Shown piece after piece: positions 1-12,799 of a stretch of DNA of 64,000 nucleotides; the first letter of the stretch is position 1, and each line of letters starts with the position of its first letter. The notes beneath the pieces were generated by a model. That model was given only the letters and a program-made list of their open reading frames with translations, did no database searches and was not told where the DNA came from. The stretch is taken from positions 82,325,652 through 82,389,651 of the forward strand of contig NC_079496.1 of NCBI RefSeq assembly GCF_030052815.1. Reading direction: 5' to 3'. The stretch is from Hevea brasiliensis (Eukaryota; Streptophyta; Magnoliopsida; Malpighiales; Euphorbiaceae). A program made the position numbers and the translations under genes.

Positions 1-93
1 CTGGAACCTTCCCGCAACGCGTCAGAAAAGCGAGTAAATTACACCAACCAATGCACCGCTTAGGACTCTGTGAGTATTGAATGCTCACACGGG

Positions 94-101
94 TATAAAT
101 A
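94..101 (+). promoter_or_regulatory. TATA box of the J transposon gene
   Basis: TATAAATA lies in a GC-richer stretch and is followed by a G-run and a pyrimidine-rich segment. The first ATG of the decayed reading frame is 156 nt downstream at 257, so a transcription start near 125-130 and a leader of about 130 nt are plausible. The promoter role is inferred from position and sequence only. Confidence 0.6.
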
Positions 102-256
102 GGAGGGGGGGTTCCTCAGTTGCTCCCCTATGCCATTTTCAGCACTCTGCTCACAATTTCAACTTTCTCTCATTTCTTCAAGTTTTTCCGGCACCGATCA
201 CACTTCGGTAAGGACTTTAATCCTTCTCTTACTTAAGCTTTTCTATTTCTTTAAAA

Positions 257-2098
257 ATGAGCAGCGTCAAGGGTCAGAGAGCTGCGAGCCCCCCTTCCGT
301 CCATGTCTTGTGGTCATCGGATGAAGTTGAAGTGGTCGGACCAAGTGGGCGATCTGAACCTCCTATGACTTCCGCTTTAGTTCATGGTCAAGCAGCTCAA
401 TCAAGATAGACATCTTCCTCTTGTAGAGAAAATCTTCCGATGGATGAGTTGCCATCGGTCCTCCAGGAAACCGATCTGCAATCCATTAGTCAAGAATACA
501 ACCTTTGAACCGACTCCTTCGAGCTTATCAGATGCCATGGCGATCTCCGAGCCGATCACTTTATTGATGAAAATGATGCAATCATGGTGTATGAAGAGTA
601 ATTAAAAGCCAGGCTTCTGTTTCCCCTTGATGACTTCTTCAAGGATGTTCTGAAGTTTCACCACGTAAGTGTAGCCCAAGTGCATCCGAACTCATGGCAA
701 AACCTGGTGGCTTTCAGAGGCTTGTGCTAGGCCAAGAAGCTCGATCCTACAGCGAAGGTGTTTGTCGAGCTTCATAGGCTTACTCGTCGAAAGGAGGACA
801 AGTATTGGTTCTTTCAAGCAAAACTGCACTGTGGGCTTTTTACCGATCTCCCCTCCTCACTGAAGAATTGGAAAAATCACTTCTTCATGTTGAGGAGCGA
901 AATTCCGAATGGTTTCGAGGGTTTCCCCCGTAGCTGGCAATATCTGGTCCCTCCATTTCTGAAGAGGATCGCCCTGAGTAGGGACGAGGGTGCCATGGTA
1001 ATGGAACTTAAGGATCTGGCGGCTACCCAGAAGTTCTCTTGCTTATATGCGGTGATGGCCGAGCTGAAACATTGGATGATGCGGCTGATCACAGATGAAG
1101 GATATGAGCTCCAGCTCTCTGACCTCGACCCTGGTACCTTCCCCATCTCTGAACTTTGAACCTTAGTGAACTCACTGACTTTTCTTTGTGCAGGTATGGC
1201 GGGCGGCGAGGCTTCGAAGGAGAGCCGTAAGCGGAAAAGGGAGATCTCTAGAAAGGTACGGGAAATGAAGATCGCCGTGGCATCACAAACTCCAAGGCGG
1301 GATTTGGGAGAAGTGCCGGGAGACTCGTCTCGACCTTCGGTACAACCGGTCCCTGAAGTAGAGGTAGCTCCTTCTCCCCCTCGACAAGAAGAGCCACCAC
1401 CTCCACCTGTTCCTTCGAGTGCAAAAAGGGGACCTTCCCAACCTGCTATGAGGACCCTTTCCCGTGGCATCCAGGTCCTCATTCACTCTCTGGACAAGAA
1501 CCGATCTGCTTGGGAGAATCCAGGCTTGGCCAAAGTTCTGGGCGCTACCATATGCCTTCAGGAGGATCGGCATAGGCTAACCCCGGGTAGCATTGATGAT
1601 CTCTTGGCCCAGACAACGAGTTTGAGCTTAGAGAGCTTGGTGAACCAACATATAATTAGGGAAAAAGCTCATCTTCTGAGGCAGGAAATTCTAAAAGTGG
1701 TCAAGGATGCATCCTCTATTTAAGCTCAACTTTCATCCGCCCAAGATTATATTGCCGAACTCGAAGGTCAGATGAAGTCCTACTAGGATAAATTGGCCAA
1801 ACAGGCTCATGAACTCGGAGAGGCTTGGGCACTCCAAACTGCTAACGTTGCTCGCCTCACTGAAGAACTCAGAATGAAAGAAGAAGAGGTTGTGACAAGG
1901 GAAGCTGGTGCTTATGTGAATGCCCACAACAAACTTTTAGTTGAGCTTAGGAGACGTTATCCTGAGGAAGACTTCTCTTGGATGGTGGACCTCGCTCCTC
2001 GAGATGAAGAGGAGAGCGAGGAGGAATCACAAAGAGAGAGGGAGAATGAGCGAAATGTACCGAGAGATCAGGTTGGCGGAGATCCTCCAGCCGAATGA
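257..2098 (+). pseudogene. Decayed plant transposon protein gene (PF04195-like), element J
   Basis: One reading frame runs from the ATG at 257 to the TGA at 2096-2098 without a frameshift, but is broken by stops at 407, 506, 599, 728, 1157, 1721 and 1784. The central part (about 602-1157) has the pattern I associate with Pfam PF04195, 'putative gypsy type transposon': FPLDDFF, then AQVHPNSWQNLVAF, then NWKNHFFML. The second part (1196-2098) is a basic segment, a proline-rich linker, then a long charged, probably coiled-coil region ending in an acidic tail. The function of this family is not established; it occurs in plant retroelements and derivatives. Six of the seven stops are each one C-to-T change from CAG, CAA or CGA. 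The seventh (1157) may lie in an intron. The lack of indels over 1.84 kb suggests decay by point mutation. It cannot make a full protein now. Confidence 0.75.
1134..1193 (+). other. Possible 60-nt intron in the J gene
   Basis: GT at 1134-1135 follows CTG, and a pyrimidine-rich tract ends in TGTGCAG at 1193 just before GTATGGCG. The segment is 60 nt, a multiple of three, and contains the in-frame TGA at 1157-1159, so removing it keeps the frame and eliminates that stop. It is shorter than typical plant introns. The alternative is that 1157 is simply another premature stop. Confidence 0.4.
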
Positions 2099-2149
2099 CT
2101 TGTAAATGTTTACTTTGGAATGAAATGAAGTCTTTTTGCTCAATTTCTT

Positions 2150-2745
2150 GTTGAGATCGGAAAATGTCCAAATTGTATGAGAACTTAATTGTTTTGCATG
2201 CACTGGATGGTAAACTTTAATAGCAACCATTAACCAAAGTATGAGAGATCGGAATAACATTACAGATAAGCTTGAGATCGGGCTGAGCCCTGACCAAACA
2301 CCCGATAAATCTTTAGAACATTGGAAAGACTTGATTTGAATTTTAGGATCGGGATCATCAGTAGACCGGACATAAACCTTTAGCTTTATTTTGACAAATA
2401 GACCGGAGATAAACCTTTTAGCTTTATTTTAAGAAATATCTAGAACACATAAGTGCGGGGCCTGATTCTAGCATTAGCTAAATGATTTTCCACTACATTT
2501 GTAAAGAGAGATCGGAGGTGAGACCAAATGGCATGGGGACCGGGTGTTGGTTTGATTCCCTTCGACGAGAGATTGGAAATGAGATTGGATGGCATGGAGA
2601 CTGGACATTTGTTTGACCTCATTTGACGAGAGATCAGAAAGCCATCGACTAGATGGGAGATCAGTTTATTTCCTGGTAGAGTCATTTGTAACTGAAAAAT
2701 GTCGGGTGGGGATCGATTTCAAAGTCGACTGACTTTGGGGGTCGG
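2150..2745. repeat. Array of GATCGG-like short repeats downstream of J
   Basis: About ten degenerate copies of GAGATCGG or GACCGG occur in 600 bp, for example near 2154, 2248, 2273, 2345, 2364, 2401, 2508, 2569, 2630 and 2659. Similar arrays are seen near the ends of some DNA transposons, but no terminal inverted repeat or TSD was found, so the class of element J stays open. No reading frame is supported here. Confidence 0.5.
2506..2640. repeat. 61-bp tandem duplication
   Basis: Two adjacent 61-bp units (2506-2566 and 2567-2627) share the order GAGAGAT(C/T)GGA, ATGGCATGG, TTTG(A/T), TTYGAC, and a third partial unit starts at 2628. The units differ at many positions, so this is an old duplication inside the GATCGG array. 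Confidence 0.65.
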
Positions 2746-4329
2746 CCAAAATATGGTATCGACAAAGAGTGTTGGAGTTGAGATTAAATTCAGATTCAAT
2801 GTGGTCATGCTGCTGGCAGCAGGACCAAGATCCCTTTGGGGGACCAAAACTGAAAATTTATAAGTCCAATTGGTATGAGACCAATTGAGAATGAAAATAT
2901 ATACAAAATGACACAATTTTCATTTAGGAATCATGCCCAAAAAGTGACCAAAACCTAGTGAACAAATTGACCAAATCCGGAAATTCTGAGTCTGACCTGT
3001 ACAAACTGACCAAATGAACAGTGTTTGTTCATTTGGCCATAAATTGAGCTAGGCAGGTCTAAATGACCTGAAATTTTACCAATGGATAGATGAGATATAG
3101 ACCTAAAACTTCCATGAAGAAGACAAACCCAAATTATGCCATTAACCAAGTCATTAGGCCACCCAAATTTGGTAACCTAAAACTACCAGAACCAGAATTT
3201 GCCCAGAAATCTAGGTTAAGTCTAATCCGGCAGCCATGGTTCAAATGGCTATAACTTGAGCTACAAAACTCCAATTGGAGTAATTCAAAAAGGAGAATAA
3301 AGTTAAGACAATAGGGAACATTTTCTGCGAAGAGAGTTTTGCCAAATTCTAACAATAAAATGACCAATGGAACAGTGCAACTTAAGACACCAAAACTGAA
3401 AATTTGCAAATTTGCCTAAAAGACTTAAAATTTGAGTAAACAACCAAAACCAACAAATTTAGTGACCAAAATGTGGTATGTGGGTGAAGTTGGAATTCCC
3501 ATACCTATTAAGCCTTAGAAAGTCAACAAATTGACTTGAATATTATAGTGAATAGTAACCTCAAAACACAAAATTTAAAGAACATCGAGTTTAGCACATT
3601 AGAGCTAGGTAAAAGTGAATTTAAATTTATTTTTGGATTTATGCTAAGTTATGGTACTGAAACACTGTGAAACTGTGTGTTTCAATGGAAAGGAACACCG
3701 GGAAAGAACCCGAGGAATCGAGTTAAGGCCAAGAGGCAACTTGCTTAAGGTTTGTGCACAACGTATAGTTTTTGTAAATTATCTTCTGCATATTGTTTTG
3801 AAGAATTTGAACTATTGAATTGTGACATTATTATAATGCTTTTGATTTAAATTGTTGAAATTTATTTGTGTATATTTGAAATGGAAATGTTAGTAAATTG
3901 TTAAGATAAGTAGTGAAACCACAGTGTCATGACCATATATTTGAACACCTCACTAGCATGACTAGTGGGGCTAATCAGTTTCGAATTTTGATTCCTTATC
4001 TGGCTAAAGTGTTGAGGTGTGTGCCAGTAGAAGAAGAAATTGAATGGATATCCATATATTTGAGCTAGCTAGCCTTATGATGTGACTTCTTCTTAGCCTT
4101 TGGCTATTGAGATTATATTTGTTTCGAATGGCATGATATAACTGTGAGTTTTATGAAATGTGTTTTGATACTTCAAAATGAAATTGTTTGGATTAAAATC
4201 TCATAATTCATGTTTTGTATTTAATTTTCATGTTCAGTTCAAATTTTGAATAAATGTGATTTAAGTTCTGCATAAAGATTATTTTAGTATGTTGTGCACC
4301 ACTGAGTCCTAGTACTCAGCTATAGCTAT

Positions 4330-7300
4330 TGTAACACCCTCCCAGTAGCACTCCGTACATTCTACTGTTCCGGTGACCGGTGTCGGTCCGGACAGCTAGA
4401 ACGTTCGGAAAAATATTTAAACTAAAGTGAGGGACCATAATCAACTCAAATATTGATAAGAAAAATTTAGTAAAAATTTTAGAAATAAAATACAACCAAG
4501 TTAAACGAGCCGGTGCCCTAGCGAGGGGTAACCCAGAGGGAAGTTGTGGTTCTTGCAACTAGGAGCCCTAGACCTGGGGGAAAAATTATAAAATAATTTT
4601 TGGGACTCCAGAGAAGGGTCATTGAGGTTCCTATGGCATTAGAATGCCAAGAAAATAATTAGAAAAATTTTTCAATCGGTACAGACAATTTTGACCCGTT
4701 AAGCCAAACGGAGGGCATTTTGGTCATTTCGCCTTCAGAGGTGATTTTTGGCCGACTTGTCCAGTTAAGTAAATAATTATAATGATCTAAAATATGAATA
4801 AATATTGCTAAAAATTGACATGAAAATGAGTAGAAAAGAAAAGAAAAAAAAATGAATTAAATGGGAATTTATGACATCACATGATGTCATTAGTGTACCT
4901 TCACCCAATTATATGGTGACACATGGCTATAACCCATTTAAAATCAATAAAATGGGTAGAAAATGAGAGAAAAATGCAGCTTTCTTCTTCTTCCCAATTC
5001 TCATACGTGAACCTTTCTTCCTCCATTAAAATTCATTTCATTTTCTCTCTTCCAAACCTTGAATTCTCACCACTAAACCTTAAATTCTCTTCATTAAAAC
5101 TTGTCCACTCATCTTGGGAAGGTGTTTGGCAGCCTAGAAAGTGAAGGAAAGGGAAGTTTAAGCTTGGAAAATTTTGCCCTACAAGAGGTTAGTGCTTACT
5201 TATGCTAATATTCCTTTACTTCCATGTTAAGGACTTGAATTTAGTATGAAATTGTAAGTTAAATGGACTAAAACTCATGTGTATGTGTACCATAAATTTT
5301 GGTAGCCCTAAGGAAGGAACAATGATGGAGTATTTTTGATGGTTTTAATGGACTTAAAATGAATTAGAGATTATGTTTAAGGTGCATATACACATATGTG
5401 ATGAATGAAAGTGTGTATCTAAGGTGTATGTGTGAATCATAATGGGAAACTAGGGTTTGGGAGTGAAAATGTGGACTTGGCTTATGAAATTGTTAAAGGA
5501 CATTTTAATGGTCAATTAGTGACCATTTGAGGAGATTTGACCATAATATGGATTGAGAAATAGCATGGTAAAAGGGAATGACTATGCTGCCTAGGGACAG
5601 CAGCAATGGACTGAGATTTCAGTCCAATTACACAGCCATAACTTTGGATGTGTTAGTCCAATTGATGTTTGGCCAATTGGACATGAAACTAGGCTTATAA
5701 TGGCACATTTTTTCTGAAGAAACCATGCCCAAAAGACCAAAGCAAGAGGACCAAAAGTTGGCCCCAATCCGGATACCCTGCAAACAGCCCCTGCAGAATG
5801 ACCAAATGAATAGTAAGCCATAACTCACTGTAGATATGGTCAATTGACCTGAAATTTTTACAGAAACAAGTTAAGACATAGAAAAACAACTTTCATGAAG
5901 AAACCTACCCCAAATTATGACCAGAACCTAATCAAATCATTGAGCAAAGTGAAGTTTACTGTACTGAGATTTCCAGAATTTTCATTTGAGCAGCAATGTT
6001 TGGAGGACTATAACTCTCTCTAGAAAACTCGGATTTAGGCGATTCTTGAACCGATGGAAACCTAAGGCATAGTAGAACATTTCATATGAAGAAAGTTAGA
6101 CCAAATTATGAACTTAACTTGATCAAATTACTGACCAAAGTTGGACCAAAAATCTGCCAGACCCAAAATCTCAGCATGAACAGTGCACGTGAACAGTAAA
6201 CTTATTTTGGCCATAACTTGAGCTACAAAACTCCAAATGGAGTGATTCAAAAAAGGAAATTCAACTAGACAAAATAAGGAACAACTTTCATGTTTACCAT
6301 TTCCTCAAATTCCCACTGTAAAAATAACAAATGGAACAGTAAAGATGAAGCATGAAAATCAAAAATTTTGCTCAATTAGCATTAAGCTTAAAAATGGTAT
6401 TGGCAACCAATACCAACAAGTTTGAAATACAAAATGTGGTATGTTTGAGGTGTTAAGACCAATACACCTATTTTATATCCAAAAGTCAACATTTTTGTTG
6501 ACCAATGAGGTGAATAGTGACACCAAAACCAAAAATTGGCAATTTTGCCAAAATGACCTAAACTTTGAGAAAGTGACCAAAACCAACAAGTTTTAAATAC
6601 AACATGTGGTATGTTTGGAGTACTAAAACCAATGTACCTATTGTTTATACAAAAGTCAACATTTTAGTTGACTAATGAAATGAATAGTGACATGAAAACT
6701 TGAAATTCAAAAATTGTGAAACTTAAAAATGCAAAATGCCCTAGTAGGCCTAATGTGATTGGTTTGGATAGTTTGGCATGCCAATAGGATATTGTTTTAG
6801 CAGTACTGCGAAAGGCTTTATGCTTGTGTTCATGGCTTTATGCCCGTATTCATGGCTTTTATGCCCGTATTCATGGCTTTTATGCCCGATTATGTGATAT
6901 CATGGCTTTTTAGCCATAATGACTGCATACATGGTTGACGTTCTGCGTCCCATGGTATGACGGCCCGAGGCACCGCGGTGTCCAGTGCCAACGACCCATT
7001 ATCCAGTCTAGTCGTCCAGTATAGGTTACTTGGGCATGGAAAAGTATAACTGTAATTGAACTGATTGTTAAAAAAAATACGAAAATTAAATATCAGGAAT
7101 GATTACGATAGAATACAAAGAAACTCAAGATCATGAAGAAAATAATTAACAAAATGCATGAAGAAGTTAATATCATAAAACGTAATTAGCCCTCGACTAA
7201 ACATTAAGTTGGAAATTATTCAGTTCTTATGAACACAATGGCTAAGAAATTATGATTTTTATTTGCATATTATTTCTTTCTATATTATTATTTGCACCAC

Positions 7301-7924
7301 TAAGCTTTATGCTTAGCGTCCGCTTTGCAACGCGTGAGGTATCAAGATTGGACAGAGGCCCAGAGACCACAGATTCGGTAAGGCGGTCACGATTCTCGCA
7401 TAGTGTCTGTGTGTCACCTCACCGTCTCAGATGCATTGGTAGGACGCTAGATGTCATTTTGGTATTTTGTAATTGATTTTATTTTCTCATATGTATTTGA
7501 AACTTATGTAATGTATTTTGATATTCATGTAAATAATGAAAAGTGTGGTTGTAAATGGAAAAGTGAATGTTTATCTATGATTTATGCATGGTATCATATG
7601 AGATGGATGAATGAGAACTGAGACTGAACATTGTTGAGAATTTGATAAATGGAGTTGAGATGATGGAAAATGAATATAGGAAGTGTTTTTCACAGGTTCC
7701 GAAGAACTGTTTTCTCCATTTTAGCCGGTACTCTGCCGGATTTTCTATAAAATTTTCGGAACCTCAAATAAATAGTAATTTCAATAAATGGCTTAAAATG
7801 AATTATATTTCACAAGTTATATTCAAAACTATGATAAAAATGAATTAAGATAAAATAGAGTGCTCCGGCACACTGAGTGGCATAACTTGCTCGGCTACAC
7901 TGTAGTCGGGTAAGGGGTGTCATA
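4330..7924 (+). mobile_element. Element H: solo LTR (Ty3/gypsy, type 1)
   Basis: It starts TGTAACACCC and ends GGGGTGTCATA (from TGTCACA by one C-to-T), flanked by the perfect TSD GCTAT at 4325-4329 and 7925-7929. There is no internal region, so it is a solo LTR of 3,595 bp, presumably left by recombination between two LTRs. It carries a bZIP-like palindrome (4871-4890), a splice-donor-like AAGAG|GTTAGTG (G at 5188, +858), four degenerate 190-bp modules (5636, 5818, 6008, 6211) and the CTAAGC-tttat-GCTTAG hairpin (7300-7316). It closely resembles K. Small reading frames inside it are not coding. Confidence 0.92.
4871..4890. promoter_or_regulatory. bZIP-like palindrome in H LTR
   Basis: Arms ATGACATCA and TGATGTCAT flank 2 bp. 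Equivalent palindromes occur at the same LTR position in B and C and more weakly in K. The TGACATCA core resembles bZIP (TGA/CRE-type) half-sites. Regulatory function is inferred. Confidence 0.45.
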
Positions 7925-10900
7925 GCTATTATTGCTGTCACGGATTTAGAGACTAGAGGAGCAGCAGAGTGAACTTCTGAGGACAAAGAAACTACCTGCT
8001 TTGAAGTTATCGGGTATAATTTATACTCTGGCTGTAAATATTTATTTTGATGTATGTTATGCACGTAAATGTATGGACATGTAAATTGGTCTTGAGCAAC
8101 TTGTACAAAGTTTGTATAAAGTTTGTAATAAATTTTAGTTTGAATTTTCTTAATGTAAATTTTTGCAATGATGTATATAAATTATTTTGTCATTAATGAA
8201 ATATGAATGATAGTATTTTATTTTAAATTGAATGAAATTCATTAATGGTAATTTGATGATTGTTGGATATTGGGAAGGGTGGATTTGAATTTTGGAAGTT
8301 GATAAATGTGTTGAAATTGATTGAGATGGTTGTGAATTTGAAGAAGTTGTTGAGAAAAATTATTAGAAGTGCTTTTTTTTCAGGTATTTGAAGAACTGTT
8401 TTTTCAAAATACAGACGGAACTCTGTCGAAATTTTTATAAAATTTGTAGAAAAATAAAATGGGCCAAAATTTTCAACTAGCTTTCAACTTTAATTAAATG
8501 TTTTGATACCAACTAGAAAATGCTCACCACTTAAAAAAAGTAAGAAAATTGTTTTAAAATCCCTTGTAGGGTACTTAATGAGTTATCGGTAGGTGAAGTT
8601 CGGTAGTTCATTAGGTATTCTACAGGATCATGTTATGCCTTACAGAGGGGTAAGGTGTGATATTTCTAATGTTTTTCATTGCTAATATGCTTAAATAATT
8701 TCAATAATTTACACTGCTCAAGTAACCTATGACAGGCTAACTAAACTAGATAATGAGTCATTAGCACTGGATACCGTGGTGCCTCTAGCCGTCATACCAT
8801 GGGACGCAGAATATCAACCAAGTATGCAGTCAGTATGGATAAAAAGCCATGAGTGCGAGCATAAAGCCATGAATAAAGGCATAAAGCCTTTCGCAGTACT
8901 GCTGAAACAATACCCTATTGGCATGCTAATCTATCCAATCTGACACACATGTCTAGGCGATACATGGGCACGTAGTACCATTAAGTGTTCATAAGTTTCA
9001 TTATTTCATTATAGGTTCTAATTATAATTTCTAGCATTTTAATATTTTTCATAATAGAAACATAAATCTCTAAGTCTAATATTTATATAATTTATGCATT
9101 CATCGTAATTTATATATTCATTATGTTATCCATAATGATCACAATTCAAAACAATGGTTCTCATGTACCATTGTATTCAAAATATTTTTCCCTTCCATAA
9201 TAATGAGAACTCATGTCTCATTCATATATTAATTTGGTTCATTTATTCATTACACTATTTATATAATTTATCATTTGAAATTCAAGAAATGTTTTTGCTT
9301 ACTAAGTATTTATGATTACTCTTAATTTCACTCATGTACCATTAAGTGTCAATAGGTTTTATTTTATTTCCTAGTGGGAATACAATGTCCAAATTCATTT
9401 TTATCTAATGCATATGTTCATAAATTTCATTTGTACAGTTTATTTACTGTAACACCCCTAAGTTCGGTAGTGCGTTCTACTGCTCCAGTGACCAGTGTTG
9501 TCCGGACAGCTAGGATGCCTAGAACCACACCTTGATATGAGAGAGGAGACATAAATAATGAAATACAAGAAAAGAAAATACAAGAAAAACAAAGAAAAAA
9601 TAATAGCAAAGAAATGTCACCAAGTTAAGCGAGCCGGAAACCTAGCGATGGTGATCGTGACCGGAAGTCACAGCGTGGACCGTTGACTAGCTCTCGGATC
9701 ATGCGGAACCATGAAAAACATTTTTAGGACATAAATAGACCCTTATTGAAGTATAAATCTCATTAGAAAGATTAAAGAAAAATTAAATAATTAGTACAAA
9801 GAAAAGTGAGAAATCGAAAAACAGACAAAATACTGTTATTCAGAAAAATCGGGAATGCAACCCGAACAGGGGCATTATGGTCATTTGACATCCCGAAGTG
9901 TCTTTTGACCTAAATTTCCATTAAAAATAAATAATATTACACTTAGAAAATGAAATGAAAAATTAAATTGGTGGTACCTAAAGTAAATAGTAGAAATTAA
10001 AGGTTAAATGTGGAATAAGTGAAAGTTAACTTATAATATGATTTAATTTTAGTTAGTGGACCACTATAGGATTAATTAAACATGAAATATGGCTGATGTA
10101 GGTCCACTAACCACCTGAAATCTCATCTTCCTCAAGTCCTCTCAAAATTGCCGAAATGAAGAACCTTGAAACCTCCATTGCCGTTTGGTTTTGAGCTTGA
10201 TTTCCTCCCTCCATTTCAACTCCAATCCCTTAAGTAGCTTTATGAAAAATGGTCTACACATCACAAGGAAGATATTGATACCAATTTTGAGAAGTTTGGT
10301 GAAGGTTTAGCAAGTTACAATTAAAGGTAAGTTTGCATTTTTGAGAACTTCTTTGTTAAAGTTTATGTTCATGTTATGGGTGTTGGTTTGGTGAAGGAAA
10401 ATTTTGAGTTTGAAGGGTTATTGTTGTTTTCATTTTGGACAGCCATGAGTCACGTTTTTTATGAGATATTTGTGCATATAATTAATGAGAAATGGTGTTG
10501 ATCATGATGAATTAGTAACCTAGTGAATTATTTCATGTTTATATGGTGATTTATGCACTTGGATGGGAATTGGTAAATTGGATGGCACTTTGATGTTGAA
10601 GAATGGTTTGCAGCAGCTTGGGGACACTTGAGTAATGGTATATATTGAAGGAAGTGTGGGCAGAATATTGACCTAGAAGGTTGATGAGATGTATGTAGAT
10701 TGATATTGTAAAGTGTATGTAAAATTTGTAATGGTTAGGTGTGTTTGTAATGGTAATTAGAAATTGTAATTGTGAATGATATTTGGTGTGTTGAGGGTAA
10801 TGGTAATCTGCCCAAAATAATGTTAATGTAAAGTAGATAATGCTTTTGGTAATGTACCAAAACAGATTGATAGGGTATGGAAGTAAACTTTGCAAGTTAA

Positions 10901-11821
10901 ATGTGTGTTTGAAGTGGGGTGTGAAAGGCATAGTGAGGGCAGTGTACATTTTAGCCTATAACCTTAAATGTGTAACCTCAATTGGTATGAGAACAATTTG
11001 AGGTGAAACTAGGCACAAAATGTGCCAACTTTCATTGAGAAACCATACCAAAATTCTGCTTGCAAGGTGACCTAAGAAAATGACCAATTCGGATTAGGTG
11101 CAATTAGGACCTGAAAAATGACCAATTGGGCAGCCGTAAGTTTTTAGGCCATAACTCACTCAAACCAGGTCCAATTGACCTGAAATTTTGACCAAGAATA
11201 GTTAAGACCCATACCTACAAGTCTTATGAAGACACCAAAGCCCAGAAATGACCATAAGCAAGTCAAACAACTTGCACAAGTTCGGGTCCAAAAACTGGCC
11301 GAACCAGAATTGACCAATTTGACCTAAAATTGACCTAAAATGGTATCATTTGACCAGCAATAGTATAATGACCATAACTCGGTCTACTTAACTCGGATTG
11401 ACCTGAAATTTTGCCCCGCATGCAATAAGACCTAGATCTACAAGTTTGTAGTTTCGACCGAGACTCGAAAACCGAGGGAACTAGACCGTCCGGCTAGGTC
11501 AAACCAGTGTTCCGGAATCCAGCAATTTGCATTAAAATGCACTAAGCAAGGAAATGACTTTGGTAAAACATACCAAACCTAAAACCCTATCGAATGTGAC
11601 ATATTAATGACACTAAAATCTAATTTACCTAAAACGCAACGAGGGTCGGTATATTAGGTGATTAAGTGAAAAATTGAGTTCAGTGCATTATTTACCAAAC
11701 ATTATCGTTAGAGACAATTTAAGTTACTACTGAAACACTTCAAATTGTGTTTCTCAGTTACTAAAGACTCAGGAAAAGAGAAGGAAACACTGAGTCCAGA
11801 CCAGGGAGACAGTCATCAGAG

Positions 11822-11985
11822 GTTTGTGCACAACGGCTATTGCTTTTGAATTTTTCACTTGAAATAAAATATTGAATATTTGTATATTATTATTTTAAAT
11901 TGTGTTTGTGCACAACGAATATTTCTTTTGAATTTTTCAATTAAAATAAATATTGACTATTTGTACATTATTGTTTTAAATTGTG
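11822..11985 (+). repeat. 82-bp tandem duplication in F around TTGTGCACAA
   Basis: Unit 1 (11822-11903) and unit 2 (11904-11985) both start GTTTGTGCACAACG and continue TTTTGAATTTTTCA. D and I have one copy of this motif and G has three. Confidence 0.8.
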
Positions 11986-12255
11986 GAAATGTCTTTGAAT
12001 GGGTATTTATTGCTTGAAAAGCATTGTAAATGATTTGAAACTGTGAAAAATTGTTTGAATGATATTGATGGAAACTTATTGATTGAAAAGCACTGTAAAT
12101 GGTTTTTGTGGAAATTGAAGTTAATTATGAATTGGGTTGCCATTTTATGAATGAAACTATGAGTTTGGAAATTTATTGGATTCTCACGAATCATTTGAAT
12201 AAAATGTTTGGAATTGATTTTGTGTTCACACTTAGCATGACAGTATCGTATCATT

Positions 12256-12325
12256 CCTTCTCCATTTATGGGGTTGTGATCGTTTATTTTCCTTCTCCAT
12301 TTATGGAGTCGTGATCGTTTATTTT
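12256..12325 (+). repeat. 35-bp tandem duplication in F
   Basis: Two adjacent units starting CCTTCTCCATTTATGG and ending GTGATCGTTTATTTT (12256-12290 and 12291-12325) differ at a few positions. Confidence 0.75.
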
Positions 12326-12758
12326 TCTCCCTCTCTGGTTTACCAGTTGAGGTGATCGGATGAGTACTCATTATATAGCTAGCTCCCCTTCCTCATTGAT
12401 TTCGATTAGTGAGGTTGTGATTGCTTTGTCGTGGTGTACAACGCGGCATTGATCGGAAATTTGTGTCATGGCTTAAGTTGTGAATGAATTGGCAACACTG
12501 TATTCTTAAATTGTTCGACTAAATTGCGTTATTATGTATTGTGAGATTGTGAAATTGATTTAAACTCTTGTTGACATATACTATCTATTGAATTCAACCA
12601 TGATCTGACTTATTGAAAATTATTGTGATATTGACAAATGGAGTTTAAATTCTTGTTGACATTTATTGTCTTGAATTTAACTATGATTTTAAGTATCCAC
12701 TATTTAACATGACTTATGAATTGTGATTTAAATTGTATTTGGTTAATGTTGTGCACCA

Positions 12759-12799
12759 CTGAGACATTGTCTCAGCGATAGCTTTTTAATTGCTGTCGC
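12759..12799 (+). other. Double-hairpin module in F LTR
   Basis: Hairpin 1 is CTGAGA-cattg-TCTCAG (12759-12775). Hairpin 2 is GCGATAGC (12775-12782) with GCTGTCGC (12792-12799), 8 bp with one G-T pair. Equivalent hairpins with different but still complementary stems occur in every LTR of the window. Confidence 0.7.

Larger units (their letters stand above)
2765..8662 (+). mobile_element. Element I: 5'-truncated LTR, split by H
   Basis: Segments 2765-4329 and 7930-8662 align in order with the D LTR read on the minus strand (about 22995 down to 20552). Shared marks include the gtggtcatg-ctggcagc stretch, GTTTGTGCACAACG, the CTGAGT...ACTCAG hairpin (4302-4319) and the end AGGGGTAAGGTGTGATA. The terminal TGTGATA looks like TGTGACA with one C-to-T change. 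Compared with D, about 1.1 kb of the LTR start is missing and is replaced by J sequence. Whether J inserted into this LTR or a deletion joined them cannot be decided from the window. The 5 bp after the end (TTTCT, 8663-8667) would be one TSD copy. H is inserted at 4330-7924. No coding capacity. Confidence 0.75.

Noticed and set aside
877..1482. 201-codon minus-strand frame opposite the J gene
   Set aside because: It is the antisense shadow of the coding frame, which has the family motifs on the plus strand.
4330..8662. Hammerhead ribozyme (retrozyme) in the LTRs
   Set aside because: I looked for the CTGATGA...GAAA core near the conserved hairpins on both strands and did not find a convincing arrangement.
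10551..10949. 132-codon minus-strand open frame
   Set aside because: It lies inside solo LTR F, is AT-rich with low-complexity composition, and has no recognisable domain; chance frame.
11976..12371. 131-codon minus-strand open frame
   Set aside because: It overlaps the tandem duplications and hairpin region of LTR F and is not conserved in G; chance frame.
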